From assembly GCF_004526235.1 (NCBI RefSeq), contig NZ_CP038159.1:3410001-3474000 (forward strand): DNA of 64,000 nucleotides, written 5' to 3'. Both the position numbers and the translations under genes were made by a program. Shown piece after piece: positions 1-8,668 of the stretch (position 1 is the stretch's first letter; each line of letters opens with the position of its first letter). The stretch is from Sphingobacterium sp. CZ-2 (GTDB lineage Bacteria; Bacteroidota; Bacteroidia; Sphingobacteriales; Sphingobacteriaceae). The notes beneath the pieces are model-generated. The model did not search any database and had not been told where the DNA came from. It saw only the letters and a program-made list of their open reading frames with translations.

Positions 1-1408
1 AAGGATAACCTGTTCTGCGAAAATCCTGCCAAGCGATATGACCACCAATATTATTGTGAGCAATAAATTTCTGTGTAACTATAGCTTCAATTTTCTGGGC
101 GGTGCTCGATGCTAACGCAAAATTAACCAAAGGAGAGGTTGAATTGTCCGCTATATATTTCGCAGCATCCTGAACTGGGTTTTTTCCGGAAGCAATAGCA
201 TTGTCAGCTCCTTTATACAAATATTTGAAGGACGCTTCGATTCCTGACTTAAACGTCGAAGCTGGATCTCCAGAAATAATTCCATTTACCATAGCTTCGG
301 CTTGTAAAAGATAGCTTTCCGCAGCCAACATTATGGGTTGAGACATTGCCAATCCTTTTAATGTACCGATAGTATTGACGCCCCCCGTTGAAGCACCTGG
401 TGTCCCAATATAGAATGGACTACTACCTAAAGTACCACCAATTGTTGGCAAATTATCGGGAGTCGGTGCATTCCCCATAAAGTTAGTTGCAACATTTGGC
501 CACAATCGATAAGTTGCTTTTCCTCTACCCTCATCTGTTATTTTATTACCATTATAAAATTGTAAAGTAAATGTGTTGGGAATATACTGTCTACCATATG
601 CGATTTGAGCGGATTGATTGAAATCAGAATGATGCCTATTCCACCACGGGTTTTGTTTCCCATCCAATTTTTGATAACCAGGATTAACTTGCGCATCATC
701 CGTTATAAATCCCTCAGGAGAAAATGAAGGGTTTCCAGTGAAAATGTTTTTACCATGAGCAAACACGTATAATTTCAATTTGATAGTATTCGCGAACTGA
801 ATCCATTTATTCATATCTCCTTTGAACAATACATCTGCTGGCCCCAATAATTTAGCCGACCCTTGTGGAACAGCTTTTATTTGAGCAATAGCTTCATCCA
901 GCATCGTAACTATACCTCTATAAACATCTTCCGGTTTATCATATTTAGGAGTTAGATAATCAGAGCCTTTAGAAGCTTCAGTAAACGGCACATCATTGTA
1001 TTCATTTACTAAATTCATAAACAAATATGCTTTTGAAATATTAGAAGCTGCTATGAAATACGGTCCTGATGATGCATCACTGTTATTGATGACATAATTA
1101 AAATCTAAAATATTATCATATACGCTAGTGAACATCCCATTAAATGATGCATTTGTATAATCATAAGTGAATTGGGTTCCCCAACCACCATATCCGCCTG
1201 CGTTAGCGATATAAACAATTGTTCTACCATAATCACTATATGTTACAAAATTATTTGCCATATAGGTTATTGCCTGCGGAAGCACCAGTTCAGGAGTAGA
1301 TGAGGTCGCTGAATTTGGATTTGGGTCATTGACATCCAAAAAGTTGTTACATGAAGCCAGGAAAAGTACCGAGGCCCCTGTAAATATATATTTAATTATT
1401 TTTTTCAT
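1..1408 (-). CDS. SusD/RagB-family nutrient-binding lipoprotein, partial
   Basis: This is the 5' part of a gene that runs off the left window edge, so its C-terminus is not visible. Translated from the ATG at 1408, it begins MKKIIKYIFTGASVLFLASC, a lipoprotein signal with the lipobox cysteine at residue 20, followed by a Bacteroidota-style N-terminus rich in Asn and Asp. Proteins of this family sit on the cell surface and cap a SusC-type barrel, delivering glycans or peptides to it. The gene starts 10 bp downstream of the preceding SusC stop, so the two are co-transcribed from a promoter upstream of susC. The substrate cannot be read from the sequence. The body resembles the SusD-like group often annotated as 'SusD/RagB family nutrient-binding outer membrane lipoprotein'; this assignment rests on family resemblance. 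Confidence 0.85.
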   Translation of the reverse strand, partial: MKKIIKYIFTGASVLFLASCNNFLDVNDPNPNSATSSTPELVLPQAITYMANNFVTYSDYGRTIVYIANAGGYGGWGTQFTYDYTNASFNGMFTSVYDNILDFNYVINNSDASSGPYFIAASNISKAYLFMNLVNEYNDVPFTEASKGSDYLTPKYDKPEDVYRGIVTMLDEAIAQIKAVPQGSAKLLGPADVLFKGDMNKWIQFANTIKLKLYVFAHGKNIFTGNPSFSPEGFITDDAQVNPGYQKLDGKQNPWWNRHHSDFNQSAQIAYGRQYIPNTFTLQFYNGNKITDEGRGKATYRLWPNVATNFMGNAPTPDNLPTIGGTLGSSPFYIGTPGASTGGVNTIGTLKGLAMSQPIMLAAESYLLQAEAMVNGIISGDPASTFKSGIEASFKYLYKGADNAIASGKNPVQDAAKYIADNSTSPLVNFALASSTAQKIEAIVTQKFIAHNNIGGHIAWQDFRRTGYP

Positions 1409-1418
1409 GTTATAATTC

Positions 1419-4400
1419 TTAGAATTTCAAAGAAATACTTCCCCCAAAGTAACGTGAAGGAGGTGTTTGACCTAATGTCGTAATGCCCACGGCATTAGAA
1501 TCGGAGAAACTGTATTCTGGATCGGTGTAAATATTAGATGCTGGTGTCCACATAAATAGGTTTCTTCCTTGAACACTTAATTGGACTCCCTTAATATATT
1601 TTGTGCCAGCTAATAAGCTGGAAGGCAAGGAATAGCCTAATGCAACTTCACGGATTTTCCAGAAGTCTCCACGATAAATGTAATTTTCAGCAATATCACG
1701 GTTATAAGAACCTGCTGCCCAAAAACCAGCACCACCATCCCTAACTGTTATATTTGTATTTTCTACATACTCACCATTATCATCCATATAAACAGAATTA
1801 GGGATAACAAAACGGTCACGATCATAATAAGCTGTACGGATAGAAGAACCTGAGAAATCTAAAGTACTTGCGGCGTTATTATAAATATAATAACCACCCC
1901 TATATTCCGCAACAATGTTTAAAGAAACATTCTTATAGTTCATATATGTATTTAAACCAACTCTATGCTTAGGAGTGGCTCGTCCAAAAATCTTTGGAGT
2001 CTCGGCAGCAGAAGGATATCCTGTCAATTTATCCACAATAATTCTTCCCTGAGGATCTCTTTTAAAAGCTGTCCCTTGAAAAATTGGAAATTCGTACCCT
2101 TCAATTGCTTTAGATTGTGCCCCACCTCCAGTAGACACATCAACTGTTTTCAATATATCAGTTAATTCGTCTACACGGGTTTCAATCCAAGAATAATTTC
2201 CACCTACAGAAATCTGCATATCCTCATTTCTGTAAACCTGCACATTCAAATTTGATTCTACTCCTTTGTTAGTAACTAAACCAATGTTTTGCAAGTAAGA
2301 GCTATACCCTGTTGTTAAAGAAACATTTGTAGGTAAGGTTTGATTTCTGGTTCCTGTGTGGAAATAGGTAAAACCTGCTGTGATCCTATTGTCCCATAAA
2401 GTCGCATCAAAACCAGCTTCTATACCTTCTGTAATTTCTGGTTTCAAATCAGGTTTTACCATTCGGCTTCCCAAAGAAAAACCTGCACCGGTACCTTCAA
2501 AAGGGAAACCATTAGCTTGTCCAAGTGTTGCCCTTAAGGCATAGGCCGCTATATTCACATTACCTGATTTAGCCCAGCCGGCTCTAAGTTTTAACGTATT
2601 GATAACATTATTATCCTTTAAAGCTTCTATAGCATCTGTTGCAATGAAGGATACATCAGCTGCAGGATAAAAGAAAGATCTATTGGCCGGATCTAATACT
2701 GAAACCCAGTCATTTCGACCACTTAAAGTTAAAAATAAATAATTTTTATAATCTCCAACAAATTGCCCGTAAACACCCACTTCTCTCGTTACCGACAAGC
2801 TTTGACTACCATTTGGCAATGCTGCTGATCTATTACCTACATTGAATAATCCAGGAATAACTAAACCACTTATACTTACGTCTATCCCATTTCCATGTCT
2901 ATTTATAATCTGATTACCCAAAGTCAACCTTGTGCCAAAGTCACCAAATTGCTGATTAAATATCGCTTTGAAATCCCCAATAACAATAGTGGAATAAGAG
3001 CTCCCATCAGATACACCACCTGCTATATTGGCATGGCTACCTCCAAAATTCTTAAGCACAAAATCTGTGTAAGTAAATTTATCAGTTGTTGATTTATAAG
3101 ATTGATTTCTTGTTGTCAAGTTTCCTTGAGCAGCCAAAGTAAGCCAATCCATCACCTTCCAATTCAAATCAACATTTCCTGTTAAATAGTCATTGCGAGA
3201 AGTTTGACGATTATTATCTAATGTAAAATAAGGGTTAGTGTAATAATTGTTGTAATAACCGTTTGGATTCGCAAATTTATTAGTTTTCCAGTCTTTATAA
3301 TCCGTAACAGGAATATTTGCAGGAGTATTTAAAAGCTGATCATAGATACTGCTAGTTGCTGTAGTAATATTATATCGGTTTTGAATATAATTTATGTTAT
3401 AGCCAACTTTAACATTATTGAGAACATTTCTAGTACCATTCGCTCTTACACCGAAACGATTATACTTATCTTTATATGTTGTCCCAGCAACATCTACATA
3501 TTGTAAGGACACATACTGAGTTCCTTTTTCATCTCCTGAAGAAATAGCAAAATCCGTTTGGTTTTGCAAACCATTTTCCCAGAAGTTATAACGAGATTTA
3601 CTTGGCCCATATAATACTGATTGAATAGACCCATCCTCTAAAGTCTGACCCAACTCTTTAGTACTGCCATCAAACGCAGGCCCATATTGTTGGTTCTCTA
3701 TAGGGTTATAGATCGCAATATCAGCATCAGAACCAGCACCAAATTTTTCTTGTAATTTTGGCTGGAAGTTAACTTGCTCTACCGTCATAGTATGTCCAAA
3801 CGATATATCTGTTTGACCTACTTTACCTTTTTTTGTCTTAATAATAACAGCACCATTAGATCCTTGTGAACCGTATAATGCAGCTGCACCTGCCCCATTT
3901 AATACTTGGATATCTTCAACATCCTCAGGATTAATGTTACTTAATACTGCAGTTGGAACAATTGAATTATCTACAACCAATAAAGCTGTGTTATCTCCAC
4001 CAATTGACCTGAAGCCACGTAAAACTAAGCGTACTGTTGGATTAACCCCACCAGAAATGGCATTAATTTGCAGGCCAGGAACTTTTGCATGTAAACCTGA
4101 GGCAACATTTATAGGTTTACCTTTGGTGAGTATTTCACCACTAATTCTCGTTTGCTGAGTTCCTTGTTCACGGGCTCTTGTTTGGATACCCACTGCACCT
4201 ACTACCACTTCATCCAGCACATTGTTTTCAGGTTCAATATTTACATTGTAGACATCCTTACCTGTTAATTGTACGCGTAAGACCTTATATCCTACGTATC
4301 TGAATTCAATTTGCTGAACACCTGCCGGCAAATTCAATGCATAATTTCCGGAGCCATCGGTTTGTGCGGCCGATGCGCCATCAACTGCCCTTACGGTAAC

Positions 4401-4523
4401 ACCAGCCAATGCAGTTCCGTCATTGGTGGAAGTCACTTTTCCTGTTATTCTCCTGGTTTGCGCAAATACTATTGTAAAAGAGCACAACAGAAGAACAAAA
4501 CTCAAAAGTAGTTTTTGTTTCAT
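1419..4523 (-). CDS. SusC/RagA-family TonB-linked outer membrane transporter
   Basis: This 1034-residue protein is a TonB-dependent outer membrane barrel that imports an oligomeric nutrient with its SusD partner, encoded just downstream. A signal peptide ends near residue 22 (VFAQ). It is followed by a carboxypeptidase-regulatory-like domain (about 25-105, ITGKVTSTNDGTALAGVTV), a plug domain (about 110-235, with LRGFRSIGGDNTALLVVDN and GSQGSNGAVIIKTKKGK, both typical of SusC plugs), and a long beta-barrel ending in an aromatic-terminated strand (ISLKF). No extra N-terminal signalling (STN) domain is seen, so control through an ECF/anti-sigma pair is not indicated. The length is normal for the family. 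The substrate is unknown, because no hydrolase gene lies beside the pair in this window. Confidence 0.93.
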   Translation of the reverse strand: MKQKLLLSFVLLLCSFTIVFAQTRRITGKVTSTNDGTALAGVTVRAVDGASAAQTDGSGNYALNLPAGVQQIEFRYVGYKVLRVQLTGKDVYNVNIEPENNVLDEVVVGAVGIQTRAREQGTQQTRISGEILTKGKPINVASGLHAKVPGLQINAISGGVNPTVRLVLRGFRSIGGDNTALLVVDNSIVPTAVLSNINPEDVEDIQVLNGAGAAALYGSQGSNGAVIIKTKKGKVGQTDISFGHTMTVEQVNFQPKLQEKFGAGSDADIAIYNPIENQQYGPAFDGSTKELGQTLEDGSIQSVLYGPSKSRYNFWENGLQNQTDFAISSGDEKGTQYVSLQYVDVAGTTYKDKYNRFGVRANGTRNVLNNVKVGYNINYIQNRYNITTATSSIYDQLLNTPANIPVTDYKDWKTNKFANPNGYYNNYYTNPYFTLDNNRQTSRNDYLTGNVDLNWKVMDWLTLAAQGNLTTRNQSYKSTTDKFTYTDFVLKNFGGSHANIAGGVSDGSSYSTIVIGDFKAIFNQQFGDFGTRLTLGNQIINRHGNGIDVSISGLVIPGLFNVGNRSAALPNGSQSLSVTREVGVYGQFVGDYKNYLFLTLSGRNDWVSVLDPANRSFFYPAADVSFIATDAIEALKDNNVINTLKLRAGWAKSGNVNIAAYALRATLGQANGFPFEGTGAGFSLGSRMVKPDLKPEITEGIEAGFDATLWDNRITAGFTYFHTGTRNQTLPTNVSLTTGYSSYLQNIGLVTNKGVESNLNVQVYRNEDMQISVGGNYSWIETRVDELTDILKTVDVSTGGGAQSKAIEGYEFPIFQGTAFKRDPQGRIIVDKLTGYPSAAETPKIFGRATPKHRVGLNTYMNYKNVSLNIVAEYRGGYYIYNNAASTLDFSGSSIRTAYYDRDRFVIPNSVYMDDNGEYVENTNITVRDGGAGFWAAGSYNRDIAENYIYRGDFWKIREVALGYSLPSSLLAGTKYIKGVQLSVQGRNLFMWTPASNIYTDPEYSFSDSNAVGITTLGQTPPSRYFGGSISLKF

Positions 4524-4594
4524 GTTTGTTGTTGTTTAGTTAAATAAATTGGTATTCTTAGGTGTAAAACGTTAATAATTGTTAAACCTTAGTT

Positions 4595-4626
4595 CAAATG
4601 TATTTTTACTGCATGATTGTTACAAA
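4595..4626 (-). promoter_or_regulatory. Bacteroidota-type promoter for the susC/susD pair
   Basis: On the minus strand, TACATTTG (4595-4602) fits the -7 consensus TAnnTTTG, and TTTG (4623-4626) fits the -33 element with a 20-bp gap. Transcription would start near 4590, giving a leader of about 67 nt before the susC ATG. This is a sequence match only. Confidence 0.6.
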
Positions 4627-4909
4627 AAAATGGCATTATTTCTGATTTTATTTCTATAAACACAAAAAAATAAGAAAAAAAATATAATTTTTTTATTTAA
4701 TATGACATATTAAATAAATAAACTCCCTAAACTGAAAAGTAATATTTAATTTTTTTATATATTAAATAATAAATGAATAAATTTTTATCTATTTAATTAT
4801 TATTCTAGAATATAGCCCCCGTTGTTATTTTTGAAAACACCATAATTTTTATGTCTTAATTATTAAAATTTCTCCAAATGGATTATACCCACATTTAAGC
4901 ACAATATCC

Positions 4910-4917
4910 TACCTTTG
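4910..4917 (+). promoter_or_regulatory. -7 promoter box of trmD, next to the start codon
   Basis: TACCTTTG matches TAnnTTTG exactly. Only four bases separate it from the ATG at 4922, so the transcript would begin at or next to the start codon. No good -33 element is seen. Confidence 0.6.
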
Positions 4918-4921
4918 CAAG

Positions 4922-5602
4922 ATGCGATTTGATATCATTACCGTGTTACCGGGCTTATTGGAAAGCCCATTTGCACATTCCATTTTACAAAGAGCCCAGA
5001 AGAAAGGTCTTACCGAGATCCATGTCCATAATTTGAGGGAATATGCTACGAATAAGCAAAAATCCGTAGATGATTACCCTTATGGAGGCGGATCAGGCAT
5101 GGTGATGCAGATTGCGCCATTTGCGGCCTGTATCGAAAAGCTGCAGTCTGAACGTAATTACGATGAGATCATCTACATGACCCCGGATGGAGAAACCCTC
5201 AATCAGGAAATGGCCAATGGCTTATCTTCAAGCAATAAAAACATCATTATCCTATGTGGTCATTACAAGGGAATTGATCAACGGATCAGGGATATCTATG
5301 TTACGAAGGAAATATCTATCGGTGATTATGTCCTATCAGGCGGAGAACTTCCTGCGGCAATCCTGGTGGATGCCATTGTACGGGTAATTCCAGGTGTATT
5401 ATCGGATGAAACTTCCGCCCTTTCGGATTCGTTCCAAGATGGACTTTTGGATGCGCCCATTTATACCAGACCCGTGGATTGGAATGGCCATAAAGTACCC
5501 GACATCCTTTTGAGTGGTCATGATGCCAAAATCACAGCCTGGCGCCATGAACAGCAATTACAACGAACAAAAGAAAGAAGACCAGATTTGCTAAATGACT
5601 AA
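4922..5602 (+). CDS. trmD: tRNA (guanine-N1)-methyltransferase TrmD
   Basis: TrmD methylates G37 of tRNAs that read CNN codons, using S-adenosylmethionine and preventing +1 frameshifting. The 226 residues fit the family length. Recognisable blocks are the N-terminal [13 protein letters not shown], the [13 protein letters not shown] loop, the cofactor-binding trefoil knot [12 protein letters not shown], and [14 protein letters not shown], a TrmD signature. The gene usually travels with ribosomal protein genes (rplS, rpsP). Here it stands alone, divergent from a SusC gene, with its own promoter directly before the ATG. The ATG is the only plausible start. Confidence 0.96.
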   Translation: MRFDIITVLPGLLESPFAHSILQRAQKKGLTEIHVHNLREYATNKQKSVDDYPYGGGSGMVMQIAPFAACIEKLQSERNYDEIIYMTPDGETLNQEMANGLSSSNKNIIILCGHYKGIDQRIRDIYVTKEISIGDYVLSGGELPAAILVDAIVRVIPGVLSDETSALSDSFQDGLLDAPIYTRPVDWNGHKVPDILLSGHDAKITAWRHEQQLQRTKERRPDLLND

Positions 5603-5639
5603 GAATAACGAGTGTTTTTTGTTTTTTTTACAAAAAATC

Positions 5640-5669
5640 TTTGCTATATCAATTTTTCTACTAATTTTG
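5640..5669 (+). promoter_or_regulatory. Promoter of the trp leader and operon
   Basis: TTTG (5640-5643) and TAATTTTG (5662-5669) match the Bacteroidota -33 and -7 elements with an 18-bp gap. The last G of the -7 box is 6 bases before the leader-peptide ATG at 5676, so the leader mRNA would have little or no 5' untranslated region. Confidence 0.65.
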
Positions 5670-5675
5670 TGAATT

Positions 5676-5726
5676 ATGTTGACACAAAATAAATATACTA
5701 ACCGTTGGTGGCTTCTGACTAAATAA
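5676..5726 (+). CDS. trpL: trp operon leader peptide with tandem Trp codons
   Basis: A 16-codon ORF encodes MLTQNKYTNRWWLLTK and ends in TAA. Two adjacent TGG codons at 5706-5711 are very unlikely by chance in so short an ORF directly upstream of trpE. They are the hallmark of attenuation: when charged tRNA-Trp is scarce, the ribosome stalls there. The stop codon abuts the segment at 5727-5739 that can pair with the left arm of the downstream terminator. The peptide itself probably has no function. The ORF is too short for normal gene calling. The placement of promoter, peptide and terminator supports it strongly. Confidence 0.9.
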   Translation: MLTQNKYTNRWWLLTK

Positions 5727-5818
5727 GTCGGGAGGTGGTATATTTTATAGATAAAGATTTTCATAATCAACCAAAACCACAGAATGGTAGCCCGACGAAT
5801 TATCGTCGGGCTTTTTTT
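5727..5818 (+). promoter_or_regulatory. trp attenuator: antiterminator and intrinsic terminator
   Basis: The terminator is a perfect 10-bp stem, AGCCCGACGA (5789-5798) with TCGTCGGGCT (5803-5812), loop ATTA, followed by a run of seven T. An alternative structure pairs GTCGGG (5727-5732) with CCCGAC (5791-5796), extended inward by GTGGT (5735-5739) with ACCAC (5776-5780), which destroys the terminator. A ribosome parked on the leader stop codon would cover 5727-5739 and allow termination. One stalled at the Trp codons would leave it free. This is the logic of enterobacterial trp attenuation. The sequence shows the pairings; regulation is inferred. Confidence 0.88.
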
Positions 5819-5844
5819 ATTTTAGATATTAATAAAACGCATAT

Positions 5845-7248
5845 ATGAACTACAACTTCAAAACGAACCATAAGCAGATCCTTGCAGATACGACCACTTC
5901 AGTGAGCATCTACTTAAGGCTTCGCGACAGCTTTCCGAACAGCCTGCTGCTGGAAAGCTCGGAATACCACAGCAGGGATAACAACATCAGTTACATCTGC
6001 TGCCAACCCATTGCGGGCATTGTCCTGGAAAAAGGCGAACTCAGCATCTCCTACCCTAATCAGGCCAAGGAGATTAAAAGTGCCACTGGCCTTAATCTTC
6101 GCGAAGAAGTTTCCAACTTCCGAAAAGCATTCCATGCCGATGTCCTGCCGGAAGTCAATGTGATCACCACGGGGCTCTTTGGTTATTTTACCTTTGATGC
6201 GGTGGAATTCTTTGAAGATATAAAACTGACCACAAACCCATCTCCAGCCAAACAGATCCCTGTTCTTCAATACCATGTTTATAAAAACGTTATCGCCATA
6301 GACCATTTCCGCAATCAACTGCATATATTTGAAAACTTACTTGAAAATGAAGCAAGTGAATTGGACAAAATGCAGTACCTGATTCAGAACAAGAATTTCC
6401 CTGAATATAGTTTCCAGACCAAGGGAGAAGAAACATCCAATATGACCGATCAGGAATTCAAGGACCTGGTTCTGAAAATGAAAGAACATATCCAACGCGG
6501 GGATGTTTTTCAGATCGTTCCATCTCGAGGATTTGCTACTCCATTTGCAGGTGATGAATTCAATGTGTACCGGGCTTTACGCTCCATCAACCCATCGCCA
6601 TACCTCTTCTATTTTGATTATGGTGATTTTAAATTATTCGGATCCTCTCCAGAGGCACAATTGACCATCAAGGCCGATGTGGCCACCATTTACCCCATCG
6701 CAGGTACCTTCAAGCGTACCGGGAACATGGAAAAGGACGAACAGATTGCCGAGGAACTCAAAAATGACCCTAAAGAAAGTGCCGAACATGTCATGTTAGT
6801 AGATTTGGCACGGAATGATTTGAGTCGTCACTGCAGCCAAGTACAGGTTAAATCCTATAAGGAAGCCCAATACTATTCGCATGTGATCCACCTGGTCTCT
6901 AAGGTAAGCGGAAAACTGAATCCGGCAGCGAATCCATTCGACGTAGTCGGGGATACTTTTCCTGCAGGAACGCTATCTGGCGCACCGAAACACATGGCAT
7001 TGACTCTGATCGATCGGTACGAAGGAATGCAAAGGTCCTTTTATTCCGGGGCAATTGGATTCATGGGATTTAATGAAGATTTCAACCATGCCATCATGAT
7101 CCGATCTTTTTTGAGCAAACAGAACGTGCTTCATTATCAGGCCGGGGCAGGAATCGTATTGGATTCCGATCCAGAAAAAGAATTACAGGAAGTAAATAAC
7201 AAAATATCCGCTCTTCGCAGAGCATTAGAACTAGCAGTAAGCATATAA
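5845..7248 (+). CDS. trpE: Anthranilate synthase component I
   Basis: TrpE converts chorismate to anthranilate, using ammonia released by TrpG, in the first committed step of tryptophan synthesis. The 467 residues include the N-terminal LLESSEY motif, which in TrpE contributes to the tryptophan feedback site, and the chorismate-binding half with PSPYLFYFDYGDFKLFGSSPE, YPIAGTFKRTG, HVMLVDLARNDLSRH and TFPAGTLSGAPK. The LLES motif and the upstream Trp-codon leader favour TrpE over the related PabB. The stop codon overlaps the trpG start by one base (TAATG), which indicates translational coupling. The ATG follows the attenuator by 26 bp. Confidence 0.95.
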   Translation: MNYNFKTNHKQILADTTTSVSIYLRLRDSFPNSLLLESSEYHSRDNNISYICCQPIAGIVLEKGELSISYPNQAKEIKSATGLNLREEVSNFRKAFHADVLPEVNVITTGLFGYFTFDAVEFFEDIKLTTNPSPAKQIPVLQYHVYKNVIAIDHFRNQLHIFENLLENEASELDKMQYLIQNKNFPEYSFQTKGEETSNMTDQEFKDLVLKMKEHIQRGDVFQIVPSRGFATPFAGDEFNVYRALRSINPSPYLFYFDYGDFKLFGSSPEAQLTIKADVATIYPIAGTFKRTGNMEKDEQIAEELKNDPKESAEHVMLVDLARNDLSRHCSQVQVKSYKEAQYYSHVIHLVSKVSGKLNPAANPFDVVGDTFPAGTLSGAPKHMALTLIDRYEGMQRSFYSGAIGFMGFNEDFNHAIMIRSFLSKQNVLHYQAGAGIVLDSDPEKELQEVNNKISALRRALELAVSI

Positions 7249-7817
7249 TGAATAAGCCCATCTTAGTCATCGACAATTACGATTCATTTACCTATAATCT
7301 GGTCCATTTGCTACAGGAACTGAACCAGCAATACGAGGTGGTTCGCAACGATAAATTTGACCTGGAATATGTAGAACAGTTTGATAAGATCCTCTTATCA
7401 CCAGGCCCAGGCATCCCAGAAGAAGCAGGCTTGCTGATGGATGTGATCCGGACCTATGCGCCGACAAAAAGCATCCTTGGCATCTGTCTTGGCCAGCAAG
7501 CAATTGCGGAAGTATTTGGCGGAAGCCTTTTCAACATGCCTAAACCTTTACATGGGGTAGCTACAAATATTGAGGTGATCGACGAGGATGAAACCTTGTT
7601 CCAAGGTTTTCCAAACGATTCAAAAATAGGGCGATACCATTCTTGGGCGGTATCTCCAGATGATCTGCCTGAAAGCCTAAAAATTACCGCTTTAGATCCG
7701 CAGGGCACCATCATGGCGCTTGCACATAGGGAATATGATGTGCGTGGGATGCAGTTTCATCCAGAATCCATCCTGACTGATAATGGTAAAATCCTTATAG
7801 AAAATTGGTTGAAATAA
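7248..7817 (+). CDS. trpG: Anthranilate synthase glutamine amidotransferase subunit
   Basis: TrpG hydrolyses glutamine and passes ammonia to TrpE. The 189-residue class I amidotransferase shows IDNYDSFTYNLVHLLQ at the N-terminus, the oxyanion-loop motif SPGPGIPEEAG, the nucleophile cysteine in LGICLGQQA, and the catalytic His-Glu pair in MQFHPESIL. It is a stand-alone subunit, not fused to TrpD as in E. coli. It overlaps trpE by one base, and trpC follows with one base between. In some bacteria the same protein serves folate synthesis (PabA); no pabB is present here. Confidence 0.94.
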   Translation: MNKPILVIDNYDSFTYNLVHLLQELNQQYEVVRNDKFDLEYVEQFDKILLSPGPGIPEEAGLLMDVIRTYAPTKSILGICLGQQAIAEVFGGSLFNMPKPLHGVATNIEVIDEDETLFQGFPNDSKIGRYHSWAVSPDDLPESLKITALDPQGTIMALAHREYDVRGMQFHPESILTDNGKILIENWLK

Positions 7818-7818
7818 T

Positions 7819-8631
7819 ATGTTGGCATCTTATATTGATATAGAAAAAATGACTATCCTAGATAAAATCGTTAAAAGAAAACGGGAAGAAGTAGCGCTGG
7901 CAAAGGAAAAGGTTTCCTTGGAGGAGCTAGAAAAATATCCATTGTTTGGAAGGTCTTGTTATAGCCTTCGTGAAAGTATCCTTGACCCGTTGAAGAACGG
8001 CATTATTGCTGAATACAAACGTGCATCACCTTCCAAAGGAATCATCAATGGTTCTGCTTCTGTGCAGGAGGTGGTAAAGGGATACCAGGAAGCGGGCGCT
8101 TCGGCAATTTCGGTATTGACCGACCAGGATTTTTTCCAAGGTTCCTTAACCGATCTTACCGAAGCACGAGAAGTGCTTCAGATCCCTTTGTTACGCAAGG
8201 AATTTATTGTAGATAAATATCAGATAGCGGAAGCAAAAGCCTACGGAGCTGATATCATCCTGTTGATCGCAGCATGTCTGGGAACACTGGAAGTCCGGGA
8301 ACTATCGAAGTATGCAAAATCCCTTGGATTGAATGTGTTATTGGAAGTACATAACGAAGAGGAATTGAACCGAAGCATTTTCCCGAGCATTGATGCCATC
8401 GGGGTGAACAACCGAAACCTGAAGGACTTTGAGGTTTCCTTAGATCATTCTTACAGTTTGGTGAATAAGATCCCGGCTGATTTCATCAAGGTTTCGGAAA
8501 GCGGAATCTCGGATCCTGCTACCATCCAGGAATTGAAAAAGGTTGGTTTTCAAGGCTTCCTGATCGGAGAGAACTTCATGAAGACGAAGGACCCTGCAGG
8601 GGCAATCAAAGAATTTGCAGGACAATTGTAG
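7819..8631 (+). CDS. trpC: Indole-3-glycerol-phosphate synthase
   Basis: TrpC closes the indole ring of carboxyphenylaminodeoxyribulose phosphate in the tryptophan pathway. TIM-barrel motifs visible are GIIAEYKRASPSKG (catalytic lysines), SVLTDQDFFQGS, LLRKEFIVDKYQI, GVNNRNLKDFEV and SESGI. The first ATG (7819) lies one base after the trpG stop. A second ATG at 7849 gives MTILDKIVKRKREEV, the usual family N-terminus, and may be the true start, making 260 residues. Unusually, trpD is missing between trpG and trpC, and trpF, trpB and trpA do not follow. Confidence 0.94.
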   Translation: MLASYIDIEKMTILDKIVKRKREEVALAKEKVSLEELEKYPLFGRSCYSLRESILDPLKNGIIAEYKRASPSKGIINGSASVQEVVKGYQEAGASAISVLTDQDFFQGSLTDLTEAREVLQIPLLRKEFIVDKYQIAEAKAYGADIILLIAACLGTLEVRELSKYAKSLGLNVLLEVHNEEELNRSIFPSIDAIGVNNRNLKDFEVSLDHSYSLVNKIPADFIKVSESGISDPATIQELKKVGFQGFLIGENFMKTKDPAGAIKEFAGQL

Positions 8632-8642
8632 GTAGATTTACT

Positions 8643-8650
8643 TACCTTTG
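8643..8650 (+). promoter_or_regulatory. -7 promoter box of dusB
   Basis: TACCTTTG matches TAnnTTTG exactly, 18 bp before the dusB ATG and just after trpC. It suggests dusB is transcribed separately from the trp genes. No well-spaced -33 element is seen. Confidence 0.5.
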
Positions 8651-8668
8651 TAAAAATTTTTTAAAAGC

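Larger units (their letters stand above)
4524..4921. other. AT-rich divergent control region with palindromes
   Basis: This 398-bp gap lies between the divergent susC and trmD genes. Besides the two promoters it holds a very AT-rich core (about 4640-4810). That core contains a 27-bp palindrome (4692-4718, arms of 13 bp around one A) and further TATTTAAT/ATTAAATA half-sites at 4743-4750, 4761-4768 and 4790-4797. No ORF or RNA gene is apparent. The half-sites could be a regulator's operators, but low sequence complexity makes chance repeats likely too. Confidence 0.5.

Noticed and set aside
5914..6324. 136-residue ORF on the minus strand inside trpE.
   Set aside because: It is an antisense shadow of a conserved gene with no family features.
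5845..7817. trpE/trpG might instead be pabB/pabA.
   Set aside because: The LLES motif in TrpE, the Trp-codon leader and the adjoining trpC favour tryptophan synthesis.
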